Source: Pseudomonas abietaniphila
GTDB lineage: Bacteria; Pseudomonadota; Gammaproteobacteria; Pseudomonadales; Pseudomonadaceae
Direction: 5' to 3'
DNA length: 64,000 nt
Assembly (NCBI RefSeq): GCF_900100795.1
Contig: NZ_FNCO01000015.1
Span: 122,478 to 186,477 of the forward strand
The notes under the pieces were generated by a model. It saw only the letters and a list, made by a program, of their open reading frames with translations. It had not been told where the DNA came from and made no database searches. Position 1 is the first letter of the stretch, and every line of letters begins with the position of its first letter. The translations under genes and the position numbers were made by a program. Positions 52,726-63,909 of the stretch are shown piece after piece.

Positions 52726-53745
52726 TCAGGGAACGGCCACCTCCTTAGCCTCCCTTCTACCGTCCAGCCAACCTTTCATGCGGCGATACAACCCTTTCTC
52801 GATCCACTCGTAGCTCAGCCACGCGCCAAGCGCGATCACCGGGACGCACACGGCGAATGCCACGTACGGATTGACCCCGAACCGCTGAGTGGTCAGCCAG
52901 CCGCCGTACAACACCAGCACATGCAGCAGGTACACCGAATAGGAGCAGTCACCCATGGTTTTGAGCAGGCGACTGCCGCGCATGTAAGGTTCCAGCGAAA
53001 TACACGCCACCACGATTACTGCGCTGGGCAGTCCCCAGTTGATGATGCGCAGGTCCGGGGGGAGCTGCTTGATTGTCAGCAACGCGCAACCGATGGCCAG
53101 CAACGGCAGCCACAGTCGCTCGGTGATCCAGCCGCGGCGGTAGATGACCCCAATACCGATGCCGAGCAAAAATTCATAAACGATATCGTTGGCATAGAAA
53201 CGACTGATCAGCCCTGAACGCCCGAGCACGTCGGTCACCGCGAACAACGCGGCGGCGACGATCAACGGGCGTAAGCGCTGCTGGAACAGGAACACCATCG
53301 AAAACAGGACGTAGAACAGCATTTCGTAGTTCAGCGTCCAACCCACGTTCAATGTCGGGTACAGACCATAACCACCGGGGTTTTCAGACGGGATGAACAT
53401 CAGCGAAAGAATGAAACTCTGCCAGTCCACGACCTGATGCGGCAACAAAGGATGCGCGACGACCACCAGCAGCCCCATCACGAGGGTGTAGAGCCAATAG
53501 GCGGGGACGATGCGGATAATGCGGTTGAGCATGAAACGGCTGGCGGGTATGTCCTTGTCCACCGTCGACAGGTAGATCACCAGACCGCTGATGACGAAGA
53601 AGATGTCGACCCCTACAGCACCCTTTTCAGTAAAAAACCGGCCGATGGGGCCGCTGGGATGAAAGTCGAAAAAAATCTGCATGAAGTGGTGACACACAAC
53701 GGCCCACGCGGCGAGTGCCCGCAGGGCTTGAACCGAAATCAACAT
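52726..53745 (-). CDS. Acyltransferase family 3 (OafA/NodX-like) membrane protein
   Basis: 339-residue membrane O-acyltransferase with about ten hydrophobic segments. N-terminal LISVQALRALAAWAVVCHHF carries the family RxxA and His, and GAVGVDIFFVISGLVIYLST is the next conserved block. It probably acetylates a surface polysaccharide, lipid or peptidoglycan. No neighbouring polymer genes indicate the target. ATG 53745 has AGAGG 6 bases upstream. The final helix is followed by a basic tail (GWLDGRREAKEVAVP). Confidence 0.86.
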   Translation of the reverse strand: MLISVQALRALAAWAVVCHHFMQIFFDFHPSGPIGRFFTEKGAVGVDIFFVISGLVIYLSTVDKDIPASRFMLNRIIRIVPAYWLYTLVMGLLVVVAHPLLPHQVVDWQSFILSLMFIPSENPGGYGLYPTLNVGWTLNYEMLFYVLFSMVFLFQQRLRPLIVAAALFAVTDVLGRSGLISRFYANDIVYEFLLGIGIGVIYRRGWITERLWLPLLAIGCALLTIKQLPPDLRIINWGLPSAVIVVACISLEPYMRGSRLLKTMGDCSYSVYLLHVLVLYGGWLTTQRFGVNPYVAFAVCVPVIALGAWLSYEWIEKGLYRRMKGWLDGRREAKEVAVP

Positions 53746-53922
53746 CGCTAACCTCTTGCTTCGTCGGGTTTGACCCACGATCAGGACCTCCAAAAAGGCC
53801 GCGCTTGCAGGACGACTCACAGGGTCCGACTTCAAGATTTGCAAAAAGGTTCGGCGGGGCTGACCGGCTGCATAATGGCTGCAGGCCATGTTTTATAAGG
53901 CTTTTCCCGTTATACCCCGAAC

Positions 53923-54008
53923 CTGTAGGCGTGAGCGTGCTCGCGATGGCGGTCTCTCAGTAGCAATTTTTTTGCGGACACCGTCGCGAGCAAAGTCACT
54001 CCTGCAGA
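53923..54008. repeat. REP-like palindrome between the acyltransferase and cti genes
   Basis: CTGTAGGCGTGAGCGTGCTC faces GAGCAAAGTCACTCCTGCAG around TGCTCGCGATGGCGGT/CACCGTCGCGAGCA, an imperfect hairpin that ends a few bases after the cti stop. Confidence 0.65.
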
Positions 54009-54013
54009 GATCA

Positions 54014-56329
54014 TCAGAGGTTTTCATACCGGTTCATATCGAGCACACCCGCCTCGGCCGGCTCGGTCTCTTGAATGTAGTGATCCAGGTCATGGAAATA
54101 CGTCCAGAACAACGGATTGCTGCGACGCACGCCCCAACGCTCGACGATTTTCTCGAACGCTTCCTTGTGCTCATGGGCTTGCTCCATCGCATCGACAAAG
54201 GCACTGACCTCATTGGCTGGAATGTTGAAGATGAAGTTCGGATAACTGCTGAGCACACCCGGATAAATCGTCAAGCTGTCCAGACCCGGCTGATAGCGGT
54301 ACGCCTCGCCCAGCAGGAACGCCACGTTACCGTGGGCCCGGTTGCGCAACATGCTGTAGACGATTCGCTTGCCGCTCCCGTCCTGAATCCGCAGCATCGT
54401 TGCTTCCGGCAGCCTGTCGATGACCCGCAAGCCCGCTGCAGGTCGCGAAACCAGTCGGCTGAGCGACTGCTCGACATCGCTGAACACCGGCCCGATGCCT
54501 GGCCGAGAGCAATAGGCGCCGGTGCAGCGGTTGATCGGATCCGGCGTAGCGTTGAGCGTCCCGGCCCTCTCCACCAGCTTGCGCTGGAAGTCGTGCTTGG
54601 GGTCCTTTTCATCGAGCTTCATGCCCGTGGGCGTGTCGTCGTCGATGGCTTGATAATCCATCCACATCTTCACCTTGCCGCTGTTCTGATACCAACTGCC
54701 CAGGATGTCGTCGCGCTTGTTCGCAGGCATCAGGCGCAGGAAGTTGACCTCGGCGCCGTTGCGGATCAAGTCGAAATACAGCCGCGTCTGCACCTGATGG
54801 GAGACGTTGCCGTACACGTCGAAATTGACCACCAACTGGTAATAAGTGCGCTCCAGCAGTGGATAGTCGAACAGCCAGACCGTGGTGGGCAGATCGCCAA
54901 TCAGGCCCTTGTTGACGGTGGCGCTGTCAAAGTGACGGAAGATGGTCAGCAGCGCGTTGTCGTTGCCAGCCCACAATGTCGCCCAACCCGGTGGCGGCAT
55001 GTGTGCATAGGCATCGCTGCGCAGCTCCTCATACTCGTTACGCTTGTCGCGGTAGTCGTGCCACAGGCTCAGCACACTGCCGACATCGTCGTTCTGCCCT
55101 GGCATCGCCAACAGCGGCGTGGCCTTGCCGCGATAGACCGCATCGGTGATGTAGCGGTCATGGGCGGGTTCCTGGAATAGCGCCCAGAAATGGTCGCGAA
55201 TGACGTCAGTTGCAATCTGGCCGCGACACACCGGACCCCGAATGAAGGTTCTGACGAAGTATTCCGCGTTATCCAGCATGAACTGGTACCGGGCAACCGC
55301 CGGGATTTCCTTGAACGTGTCGAACGGGTTGGCCCGACGCTGCGGGCTATAACCCGGCAGCTCGGTGGCGTGCCAGTTACCGCTGTAAAACAGCTGCTTG
55401 ACCCGATCCAGCTTCTGCGGACCCATCGGATAGGTGATGTGGGTCTTGTGAACGATGACGCCTTGCACCGGCATCAGGCGGTAATAGAAGGTCGTGCCCG
55501 GATCGTCATCCGGACGGCGAGTCGCGATCAGGTCCACCGGCTGGCCGCTCGGCGTGCGTGAACGCACCCATTGAAAGAAATGCCCCGGTTCGCCGCCGGT
55601 GAAATAAATGTGCGCAAGAAACAGGTGTTCGTACAGCCAGCGCGCTACCAGGGCTTCGGTCGAGCCGGGCCGATTGAAGAGGTTTTCCCAGTCGGTGATC
55701 TGCGCCGCTTCCGCCGGACTTGCCTGCAACGGGGTCTGGTCCACCGGCGCCCCGGCTGCCAGCCAGCTTTGCAAGGTGCTGTACTGCGCGTCGCTCAGGC
55801 CAGTCACCGCCAGCGGCATGCCCTGACCGGGATGGGACTTGGCATACCCCTCGAACTCCTGGGGCAACGGGCACATGTTCTCGCGATTGAGCCCCAGCAC
55901 GATGTCGTCCGGGATCCTGGCGTTGGGCACCAGCGGCGCGCTGTGACCGAACTCCAGCATCTTCGCCATCAGCGCAGCCTGGTTGCTCTGGCCATCGAGT
56001 ACGGAATAAAAGCCTTTCTTGCGCCAGGCCTCAGGGCCTTGGGCATCGTAGAAAATCCGCGTCGGCGCCACCGCCTGACTGCGATCGCCCTGATACACCG
56101 GCACTTTGGACGCCCCGCGTAACACCCCTTCCCCACTGCCCAGATTCAGCTGGCAGGCCGCATCGTTGCAGGCGTGGCAAGCAACGCACTTCTCGGTGAA
56201 GATTGGCTGAATGTCCCGACTGTAAGAAATGGCCGGGTGCGGAACGGTTGATTGCGGGAGAGGCGACTGCGCGAGCGCTGCACCGCAAAACATCAAGGCC
56301 ACAACCGTGGCAAACACGCGATGCAACAT
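54014..56329 (-). CDS. cti: Fatty acid cis/trans isomerase
   Basis: 771-residue periplasmic enzyme that converts cis- to trans-unsaturated fatty acids in the membrane to harden it quickly under solvent, heat or other stress; a trait of Pseudomonas and Vibrio. Signal peptide MLHRVFATVVALMFCGAALA, then the heme-c motif CVACH at Cys48-His52. The body contains FTGGEPGHFFQWVRSRTPSG, LPTTVWLFDYPLLERTYYQL and LNATPDPINRCTG. ATG 56329 begins the signal peptide; longer frame rejected. Divergent from metH. Confidence 0.94.
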   Translation of the reverse strand: MLHRVFATVVALMFCGAALAQSPLPQSTVPHPAISYSRDIQPIFTEKCVACHACNDAACQLNLGSGEGVLRGASKVPVYQGDRSQAVAPTRIFYDAQGPEAWRKKGFYSVLDGQSNQAALMAKMLEFGHSAPLVPNARIPDDIVLGLNRENMCPLPQEFEGYAKSHPGQGMPLAVTGLSDAQYSTLQSWLAAGAPVDQTPLQASPAEAAQITDWENLFNRPGSTEALVARWLYEHLFLAHIYFTGGEPGHFFQWVRSRTPSGQPVDLIATRRPDDDPGTTFYYRLMPVQGVIVHKTHITYPMGPQKLDRVKQLFYSGNWHATELPGYSPQRRANPFDTFKEIPAVARYQFMLDNAEYFVRTFIRGPVCRGQIATDVIRDHFWALFQEPAHDRYITDAVYRGKATPLLAMPGQNDDVGSVLSLWHDYRDKRNEYEELRSDAYAHMPPPGWATLWAGNDNALLTIFRHFDSATVNKGLIGDLPTTVWLFDYPLLERTYYQLVVNFDVYGNVSHQVQTRLYFDLIRNGAEVNFLRLMPANKRDDILGSWYQNSGKVKMWMDYQAIDDDTPTGMKLDEKDPKHDFQRKLVERAGTLNATPDPINRCTGAYCSRPGIGPVFSDVEQSLSRLVSRPAAGLRVIDRLPEATMLRIQDGSGKRIVYSMLRNRAHGNVAFLLGEAYRYQPGLDSLTIYPGVLSSYPNFIFNIPANEVSAFVDAMEQAHEHKEAFEKIVERWGVRRSNPLFWTYFHDLDHYIQETEPAEAGVLDMNRYENL

Positions 56330-56419
56330 GGAACGAACGTCCTGAATGTGAAAAATGCCTGATGATTCTACCTGTGGCGAGCGGCCATCAACATGAACAG
56401 AATTCATGTAAATTGCGCG

Positions 56420-56450
56420 ACGGTTTAAAACCGTACAGGTTTGCTATTAT
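56420..56450 (+). promoter_or_regulatory. Palindrome and -10 candidate upstream of metH
   Basis: ACGGTTT-A-AAACCGT at 56420-56434 is an almost perfect palindrome and TATTAT at 56445-56450 is a good -10, about 55 bases before the metH start. The regulator is not identified. Confidence 0.35.
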
Positions 56451-56503
56451 TTCGCACCTTTCGGCAGCACCTTATTTCGTATTTCTTCGTCCGGGTACTC
56501 TTC

Positions 56504-60217
<3,714 letters not shown>

Positions 60218-60267
60218 ACGTAAGGGCTGACCGTAATTGGCTCAGCCGGATGAGCGGCAAACGTAGA

Positions 60268-60297
60268 GCAGCCCGGCGAACGCCGGGCTGTTTTATT
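60268..60297 (+). terminator. Terminator after metH
   Basis: AGCCCGGCG / CGCCGGGCT stem with an AA loop, followed by GTTTTATTT. Confidence 0.93.
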
Positions 60298-60377
60298 TAG
60301 GACGGATTCTCGCCGGTCAACGCTCAACAGAGGCGGCATCGATGCGCACCGCTCCGGAGCTCTATCGCGGCCGTGCC

Positions 60378-60596
60378 TTAGCGAAAACGGCCTTGCTGCA
60401 TCAGCTCTAATGCTTCGGGCAAACCCAGATGCGAGTGCAGATTGGCAAAAGAGTCCTGCTGATGGAGAACTGCTGACTTCCAGGCGACACCGCCCATCGA
60501 TGAGCTGGACACCATCTTCATCATGTTGAGAGTGGATTCATCCAGCGCGAGCAGAAGCGTGTGGGCCGTAAAGCGGAAATCGTCTGCAGTTTGCAT
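60378..60596 (-). CDS. Small hypothetical protein, 72 residues
   Basis: Soluble small protein MQTADDFRFTAHTLLLALDE..., with a Met/Ser-rich centre (LNMMKMVSSSSMGGVAWKSA) and LGLPEALELMQQGRFR at the end. No family recognised. AAAGG lies upstream of ATG 60596, slightly far. Same direction as the small genes to its right. I regard it as a probable real gene because frame, length and codon use fit, but without homology evidence. Confidence 0.55.
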   Translation of the reverse strand: MQTADDFRFTAHTLLLALDESTLNMMKMVSSSSMGGVAWKSAVLHQQDSFANLHSHLGLPEALELMQQGRFR

Positions 60597-60760
60597 GCGG
60601 AAAAAACCTTTAGCTGAAGCAATCGGTTATCGATTCCATCTATCTATGAGCGATGGTTGATCAGCTAATTCAACTAAACCGGATCGACGGTCTGTTTCAG
60701 TTGGCTTCGCAGAAGAAATGACCCGATGAGGCCGTCGGCGTACACCGGATTAGTCGCGCG

Positions 60761-60931
60761 TCAATTAACGATCAGCGCGCAGGCGAGCAGTGACAAACCC
60801 AGTCCTGTGAGGGCCGGGATGTTGTAGATCAGCCCAACCCCCAACAAAGGAACCCCGACGATAAAGGTAGGATCGCGAAGAAATGCAAAAGCTTTCAATT
60901 CCGCTGCTCCAGTACGATGAGCAGCCAGCAT
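60761..60931 (-). CDS. Small membrane protein, 56 residues
   Basis: ATG 60931 opens a 56-residue frame: MLAAHRTGAAELKAFAFLRD, then a hydrophobic half with FIVGVPLLGVGLIYNIPALTG and LGLSLLACALIV, ending in Asn and TGA at 60761. This looks like one or two membrane helices. Another frame over the same DNA (start 60953) gives a Ser/Arg-rich sequence that is not protein-like. GAGGTCC lies upstream of the ATG. Function unknown; no relatives recognised. Confidence 0.55.
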   Translation of the reverse strand: MLAAHRTGAAELKAFAFLRDPTFIVGVPLLGVGLIYNIPALTGLGLSLLACALIVN

Positions 60932-61010
60932 AGCACCGGGACCTCAGCCTCAAACACTCATCTGCGCGTCGAGAACTGTCTCCACGCCTACCCCGCTGGT
61001 CCCTACGGCG

Positions 61011-61238
61011 TCACGCGATGTTCAGGAGGCTCACTGGCGGCTTCTCGTCCGCCTTGAGGTACAAGTAATCACGCCAGTTTCGAAAAGCGCGCTGCTGTCG
61101 GTCAAAGGCCGCCTGCCATTGTGGACAGCCGACTTGATCGACCCCGATCGCCATCATCTGCTCAGTGGCTTCATCCAGCTCTTTGATTAAATCGAGCGCA
61201 TTGGGTACATCAAAAACATTCGGTCGCATAAATTCCAT
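61011..61238 (-). CDS. Small hypothetical protein, 75 residues
   Basis: Soluble helical protein: MEFMRPNVFDVPNALDLIKE, then LDEATEQMMAIGVDQVGCPQ and WQAAFDRQQRAFRNWRDYLYLKADEKPP. The start is ATG 61238 or ATG 61229; AAAGGAA lies just before. No known domain recognised. Codon use fits the genome. In Pseudomonas such short proteins cluster near phage or island edges, and a prophage edge lies 0.8 kb to the right. Confidence 0.6.
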   Translation of the reverse strand: MEFMRPNVFDVPNALDLIKELDEATEQMMAIGVDQVGCPQWQAAFDRQQRAFRNWRDYLYLKADEKPPVSLLNIA

Positions 61239-61423
61239 TTCCTTTGGCTATCCCATTGAGTAGCCAACCTCTTGATAGTGCTTATGTTCCGACGAGCGGC
61301 TGTTTTCGTCGCCAGGCTCTAGCCTGCCTTTTAGGGCGGAGGGGCCGGAGGTTATGCTTGCCAGGCAACTCTCCGAACTCAAGGTAGCCTTGCGCATAAT
61401 CGTTTTTGGCGAAGGGGGCAAAA

Positions 61424-61681
61424 ATGTCGGATTTGAATGAACAGCTCTGTAAAGGCGATTGGGTCAGGCTGGCGCGCATCGAGCCATCCGCGACCGTACG
61501 TGTTGACTGGATCAACGCCAGGGAGGCAGCGCCAGGCGATATCGCGATTGTCGAAGAGGTATACGAATCCTCCGTACAGCTGCTTTGCGAGCCTAAGCCC
61601 GGTTTCATTGAATGGAGAACCCTTTTCACGCTGGAAGGGCTGTCGTACGACGTGGTCTCGGCTCCGAATGCGACTGCTTGA
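61424..61681 (+). CDS. Small hypothetical protein, 85 residues
   Basis: Soluble beta-rich protein: MSDLNEQLCKGDWVRLARIE, then TVRVDWINAREAAPGDIAIV, EEVYESSVQLLCEPKPG and FIEWRTLFTLEGLSYDVV. The pattern resembles small SH3-like or KOW-like folds but no family is recognised. AAGGGGG lies 7 bases before ATG 61424, a very strong site, and codon use fits. Convergent with the small secreted peptide gene to its right, with a terminator between. Confidence 0.72.
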   Translation: MSDLNEQLCKGDWVRLARIEPSATVRVDWINAREAAPGDIAIVEEVYESSVQLLCEPKPGFIEWRTLFTLEGLSYDVVSAPNATA

Positions 61682-61691
61682 AGCTGAGGCA

Positions 61692-61718
61692 AAAAAGCCC
61701 AGCACAGGGCTGGGCTTC
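61692..61718. terminator. Terminator between two small convergent genes
   Basis: AAGCCCAGC / GCTGGGCTT stem. The minus strand ends in TTTTTT, so it chiefly terminates the peptide gene at 61722-61853. Confidence 0.88.
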
Positions 61719-61721
61719 CAA

Positions 61722-61853
61722 TTAAACGCAGGTGCCACCTTTGTGATGGGATCCGGTCCCACCAGTCGGATGCGTGCCCTTAGGACAAGCAGACGCGGAT
61801 ACTGACACTATCGACAGCAGAGCGACTAACCCAGCGATTGCGATTCTCTTCAT
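61722..61853 (-). CDS. Small secreted peptide, 43 residues with signal sequence
   Basis: ATG 61853 (GGAGGCGTT just upstream) opens a 43-residue frame: signal peptide MKRIAIAGLVALLSIVSVSASA, then a Gly/His-rich mature part with CPKGTHPTGGTGSHHKGGTCV. The two Cys could form a disulfide and the His pair suggests metal binding. It has its own ribosome site and terminator, so it is very probably real despite its size. No function known; similar CPKGTHPTGG-type peptides occur in Pseudomonas genomes. Confidence 0.8.
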   Translation of the reverse strand: MKRIAIAGLVALLSIVSVSASACPKGTHPTGGTGSHHKGGTCV

Positions 61854-62023
61854 AACGCCTCCATGCACTGCGGGATGCAGTTCAAGGCTATCGGCTTACG
61901 AGACACTGGCTTGAGTTAAAGGCAAACAAAGCGTCGCTAACCGATTTGAGAGGACCGGTTCTGACGATTTTGAAAAGGATGCAGGCATAAAGAAATGACG
62001 AATCACCCAAAAGTCACGCGCAT

Positions 62024-62053
62024 GAAAAAGCCCAACCTGAAAAGATTGGGCTA
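62024..62053 (-). terminator. Terminator after the proline tRNA fragment
   Basis: Minus-strand AGCCCAA...TTGGGCT stem with TTTTTC, placed about 15 bases after the tRNA CCA end. It is the original tRNA terminator. Confidence 0.85.
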
Positions 62054-62068
62054 AGTCATTGAAATATA

Positions 62069-62118
62069 TGGTCGGGACGGAGTGATTCGAACACTCGACC
62101 CCTAGCACCCCATGCAAG
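62069..62118 (-). other. 3' fragment of tRNA-Pro(GGG), probable prophage attachment site
   Basis: On the minus strand the anticodon arm (CTTGC ATGGGGT GCTAG, anticodon GGG), variable loop, T arm (GAGTG TTCGAAT CACTC), acceptor 3' strand CGTCCCG and ACCA are intact and resemble tRNA-Pro(GGG). Upstream of 62118 the sequence does not supply the CGGGACG acceptor 5' strand or D arm, so the gene is not complete here. This is what remains on one side when a phage integrates into a tRNA 3' half; the intact copy should be at the other end of the prophage. Confidence 0.7.
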
Positions 62119-62264
62119 CGGACTGGCCTACAGCCCGCGTAACGTAAGGCTCTCCGGCTTGGCGCTCGCTGCAACGATGCCTAACCGTGCTTTACCGCAA
62201 ATCACTATGTCACTCGGAAAGTCACTATGGCTTTTGGGCCATGTCTCCGGCGTTCTGCCGACGT

Positions 62265-62546
62265 TCACCCCCTCCCTTTTATTACCTGCAACCCATCGGC
62301 CCGGTCTGTCGCTCCACTGGAGAACAGACCGATCCGCTCAGCCTCCTCCCATTCGACCAGCGCCCAGAGTCGCGCGGCGTCGGAAAGCTCGAGCATCTCG
62401 TTCAATTCCTCCTCGCCAACCTGGTGCATTCGGCCGGCGAGCATCGCCAGTCCAACCAGCTTTGCCCGGTGGCCCTCAGGATCGGTGATCAGGTCGTCGC
62501 GCGATTTGATTGCCGCGCGCCAGTCGGCCAGCGGATCATCACTCAA
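62265..62546 (-). CDS. Phage hypothetical protein
   Basis: 93-residue soluble protein (DDPLADWRAAIKSRDDLITD, then LVGLAMLAGRMHQVGEEELN and LWALVEWEEAERIGLF). No family recognised. A TTG at 62546 overlaps the stop of the upstream gene (TTGAGTGA), so the two are translationally coupled. A longer frame to 62594 lies inside that gene. It ends about 150 bp before the tRNA fragment and belongs to the prophage edge; controlled by the LexA box upstream of its partner (inference). Confidence 0.65.
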   Translation of the reverse strand: MSDDPLADWRAAIKSRDDLITDPEGHRAKLVGLAMLAGRMHQVGEEELNEMLELSDAARLWALVEWEEAERIGLFSSGATDRADGLQVIKGRG

Positions 62547-62835
62547 TGCGGCACCACCACGATTGGAAGTAGAAGGCCCCGTCGACTTCCTCAACGCCCG
62601 AAATGTTCATGCCCAACGTGGCCATGCTGGTGACGTCGGCATCGAACAGCGGCGGCAATGCGTGAGGACTGCCGGGCGCCGTATTGAACGCGCTGGCTAC
62701 CATCGTCGCGCGACCGAGCACGCTGTTGCGGTCTTCATTTATATGGATGTCGCCTTTGATGGCGGTCGCGGCGCTGATTTCTTGCCTGGTGAGCGCGACA
62801 CCGAGGCGGCGACGCGGCGTGATGAGGAAATGCAT
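62539..62835 (-). CDS. Phage hypothetical protein, SOS-controlled
   Basis: 98-residue protein: MHFLITPRRRLGVALTRQEI, then GDIHINEDRNSVLGRATMVA and VEEVDGAFYFQSWWCRIE. No family recognised, but the compact SWWCRIE ending occurs in small Pseudomonas phage proteins. The LexA box at 62849-62868 lies 13 bp before the ATG, so the gene and its coupled neighbour should be induced by DNA damage. Probably an accessory (moron-like) unit at the prophage end. Confidence 0.68.
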   Translation of the reverse strand: MHFLITPRRRLGVALTRQEISAATAIKGDIHINEDRNSVLGRATMVASAFNTAPGSPHALPPLFDADVTSMATLGMNISGVEEVDGAFYFQSWWCRIE

Positions 62836-62848
62836 GGATGAATCTCAA

Positions 62849-62868
62849 TACTGTACGAATATACAGTT
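62849..62868 (-). promoter_or_regulatory. LexA box upstream of the two-gene prophage unit
   Basis: CTGT-ACGAATAT-ACAG within TACTGT...ACAGTT fits the LexA operator. A second half-site-like TACTGTAT lies 40 bp to the right (62894). Confidence 0.85.
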
Positions 62869-62925
62869 AACGAGAATTCGAGGAGGCGGGTCAATACTGT
62901 ATGAGATGAGCGCCGACAGATGACC

Positions 62926-63429
62926 TCAATGCTTGATCAATGATTGGTAGGAGCGCTCGCAGGCCAATCCGGCCCGACGACTTGCTGTAAGCGCTGTCGC
63001 CAGTTCGCCCGCATATCCATCAGCTTCTGATCGCAGCTCGGCGAGCAGATCGGTAAGGTCGTTGATTGTTTTGCCTCGAGCGGCAAGGCGGGAATTGAGG
63101 GCGGCGCGGTCGGTGAGCAGCTTTCCGATTTGGTCGCGCAAGCTGTCATTATCAGCATGCTGCTGAGCAGCAAGAGCATCATCTTTCTGTTTCTGGTCTG
63201 CTGCATCGTTGCGCACCTGGTCAATGTCGCGTTGGCGTTGCTGTTCGGTCTCGCGCGCCTTCTCGCTTGCCTGCTGGGCCTTGGTGGCGATATCGGTCTT
63301 GTAGTCTGCATAGTCGGTACGCACGCCGCTGAGCTGGATAGTCTGATATCCAAGCCCCACAGCCAGCGCTACGATCAACGCCATGACTGCACACGCCCAG
63401 GCAGGCACCAGCTTAAGAGCGGAAATCAT
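62926..63429 (-). CDS. Phage Rz-like inner-membrane spanin (DUF2514-type)
   Basis: 167-residue lysis protein. One N-terminal membrane helix (VPAWACAVMALIVALAVGLGY), then a long Gln/Asp/Lys-rich coiled coil (TKAQQASEKARETEQQRQRD and following) reaching to LSDL-like repeats. This is the Rz layout that spans the periplasm and fuses inner and outer membranes with Rz1 in the last step of lysis. Its start overlaps the endolysin stop (ATGA). The Rz1 partner is nested inside it in another frame at 62937-63206. Confidence 0.85.
   Translation of the reverse strand: MISALKLVPAWACAVMALIVALAVGLGYQTIQLSGVRTDYADYKTDIATKAQQASEKARETEQQRQRDIDQVRNDAADQKQKDDALAAQQHADNDSLRDQIGKLLTDRAALNSRLAARGKTINDLTDLLAELRSEADGYAGELATALTASRRAGLACERSYQSLIKH
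62937..63206 (-). CDS. Nested Rz1-like outer-membrane spanin lipoprotein
   Basis: About 89 residues in a second frame entirely within the Rz gene. The N-terminus has basic residues (MQQTRNRK), a hydrophobic run (MMLLLLSSMLIMTAC) with a lipobox-like MTAC, and a Ser/Pro-rich mature part (SCSPTAPPSIPALPLEAK). This is the classic embedded Rz1 arrangement of lambda-like phages. Alternative starts at 63182 and 63179 are possible. No strong ribosome site is seen, which is common for nested Rz1. Confidence 0.75.
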   Translation of the reverse strand: MQQTRNRKMMLLLLSSMLIMTACATKSESCSPTAPPSIPALPLEAKQSTTLPICSPSCDQKLMDMRANWRQRLQQVVGPDWPASAPTNH

Positions 63430-63851
63430 GGTACGTCCCTGAAAAAGATGTGATGCCCGAGCTTCAGCGTCTGCGTGGCCTTTGCAGCCCAGGCCGGTGG
63501 CTTCGGCATCGTGGTCGCGTAGTAGTGAGTGGCGCCGCCGGTTGGGTCGGGCTTCAGCCCTACAATGACCTGCTCAGCAGCGAGCCGGCACATTGTGAAC
63601 TCAGCCGCCGGAATTGGCTTCGCGCCACTGAGCATCGGGTAGTTCGGGTCGTTCTTGTTCCAGCAACTGAACTGCCATGGCTTCTGACACGCCCCGGCAT
63701 AGCCCTCGCCCCACCACGACTTCTCCTTGCCGTCCTCGACGCGGTTCCGGATCGCCCAGGCCACGGCCACCATCCCTGCCAGTCCTTCTCCGCGGGCCTC
63801 GCCAAATAGCGTGCGCGCCAGCACGTCACGATCTTTCTCGGTTACATCCAT
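63426..63851 (-). CDS. Phage SleB-like cell-wall hydrolase (endolysin)
   Basis: 141-residue endolysin of the SleB/Hydrolase_2 type, which cleaves peptidoglycan glycan strands. The catalytic Glu is in RTLFGEARGEGLAGM; IRNRVE and CQKPWQFSCWNKND are further family blocks, ending GGATHYYATTMPKPPAWA. No signal peptide, so it needs a holin, which is not seen in the window. ATG 63851 has GGAGAAATG before it; the longer frame reads through a terminator and is rejected. The stop overlaps the Rz start. Confidence 0.9.
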   Translation of the reverse strand: MDVTEKDRDVLARTLFGEARGEGLAGMVAVAWAIRNRVEDGKEKSWWGEGYAGACQKPWQFSCWNKNDPNYPMLSGAKPIPAAEFTMCRLAAEQVIVGLKPDPTGGATHYYATTMPKPPAWAAKATQTLKLGHHIFFRDVP

Positions 63852-63866
63852 TGCATTTCTCCAGGC

Positions 63867-63893
63867 AAAAAAATACCCGCTCAATGGCGGGCC
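63867..63893 (-). terminator. Terminator between the tail gene and the lysis genes
   Basis: Minus-strand CCCGC-CATTGA-GCGGG stem followed by TATTTTTTT. The lysis genes therefore need their own promoter or read-through. Confidence 0.8.
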
Positions 63894-63909
63894 TTTGGTG
63901 ATCGTTACC

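Noticed and set aside
62069..62160. A complete tRNA gene at the prophage edge
   Set aside because: The upstream bases cannot supply the acceptor 5' strand CGGGACG or a D arm, so only the 3' portion is present.
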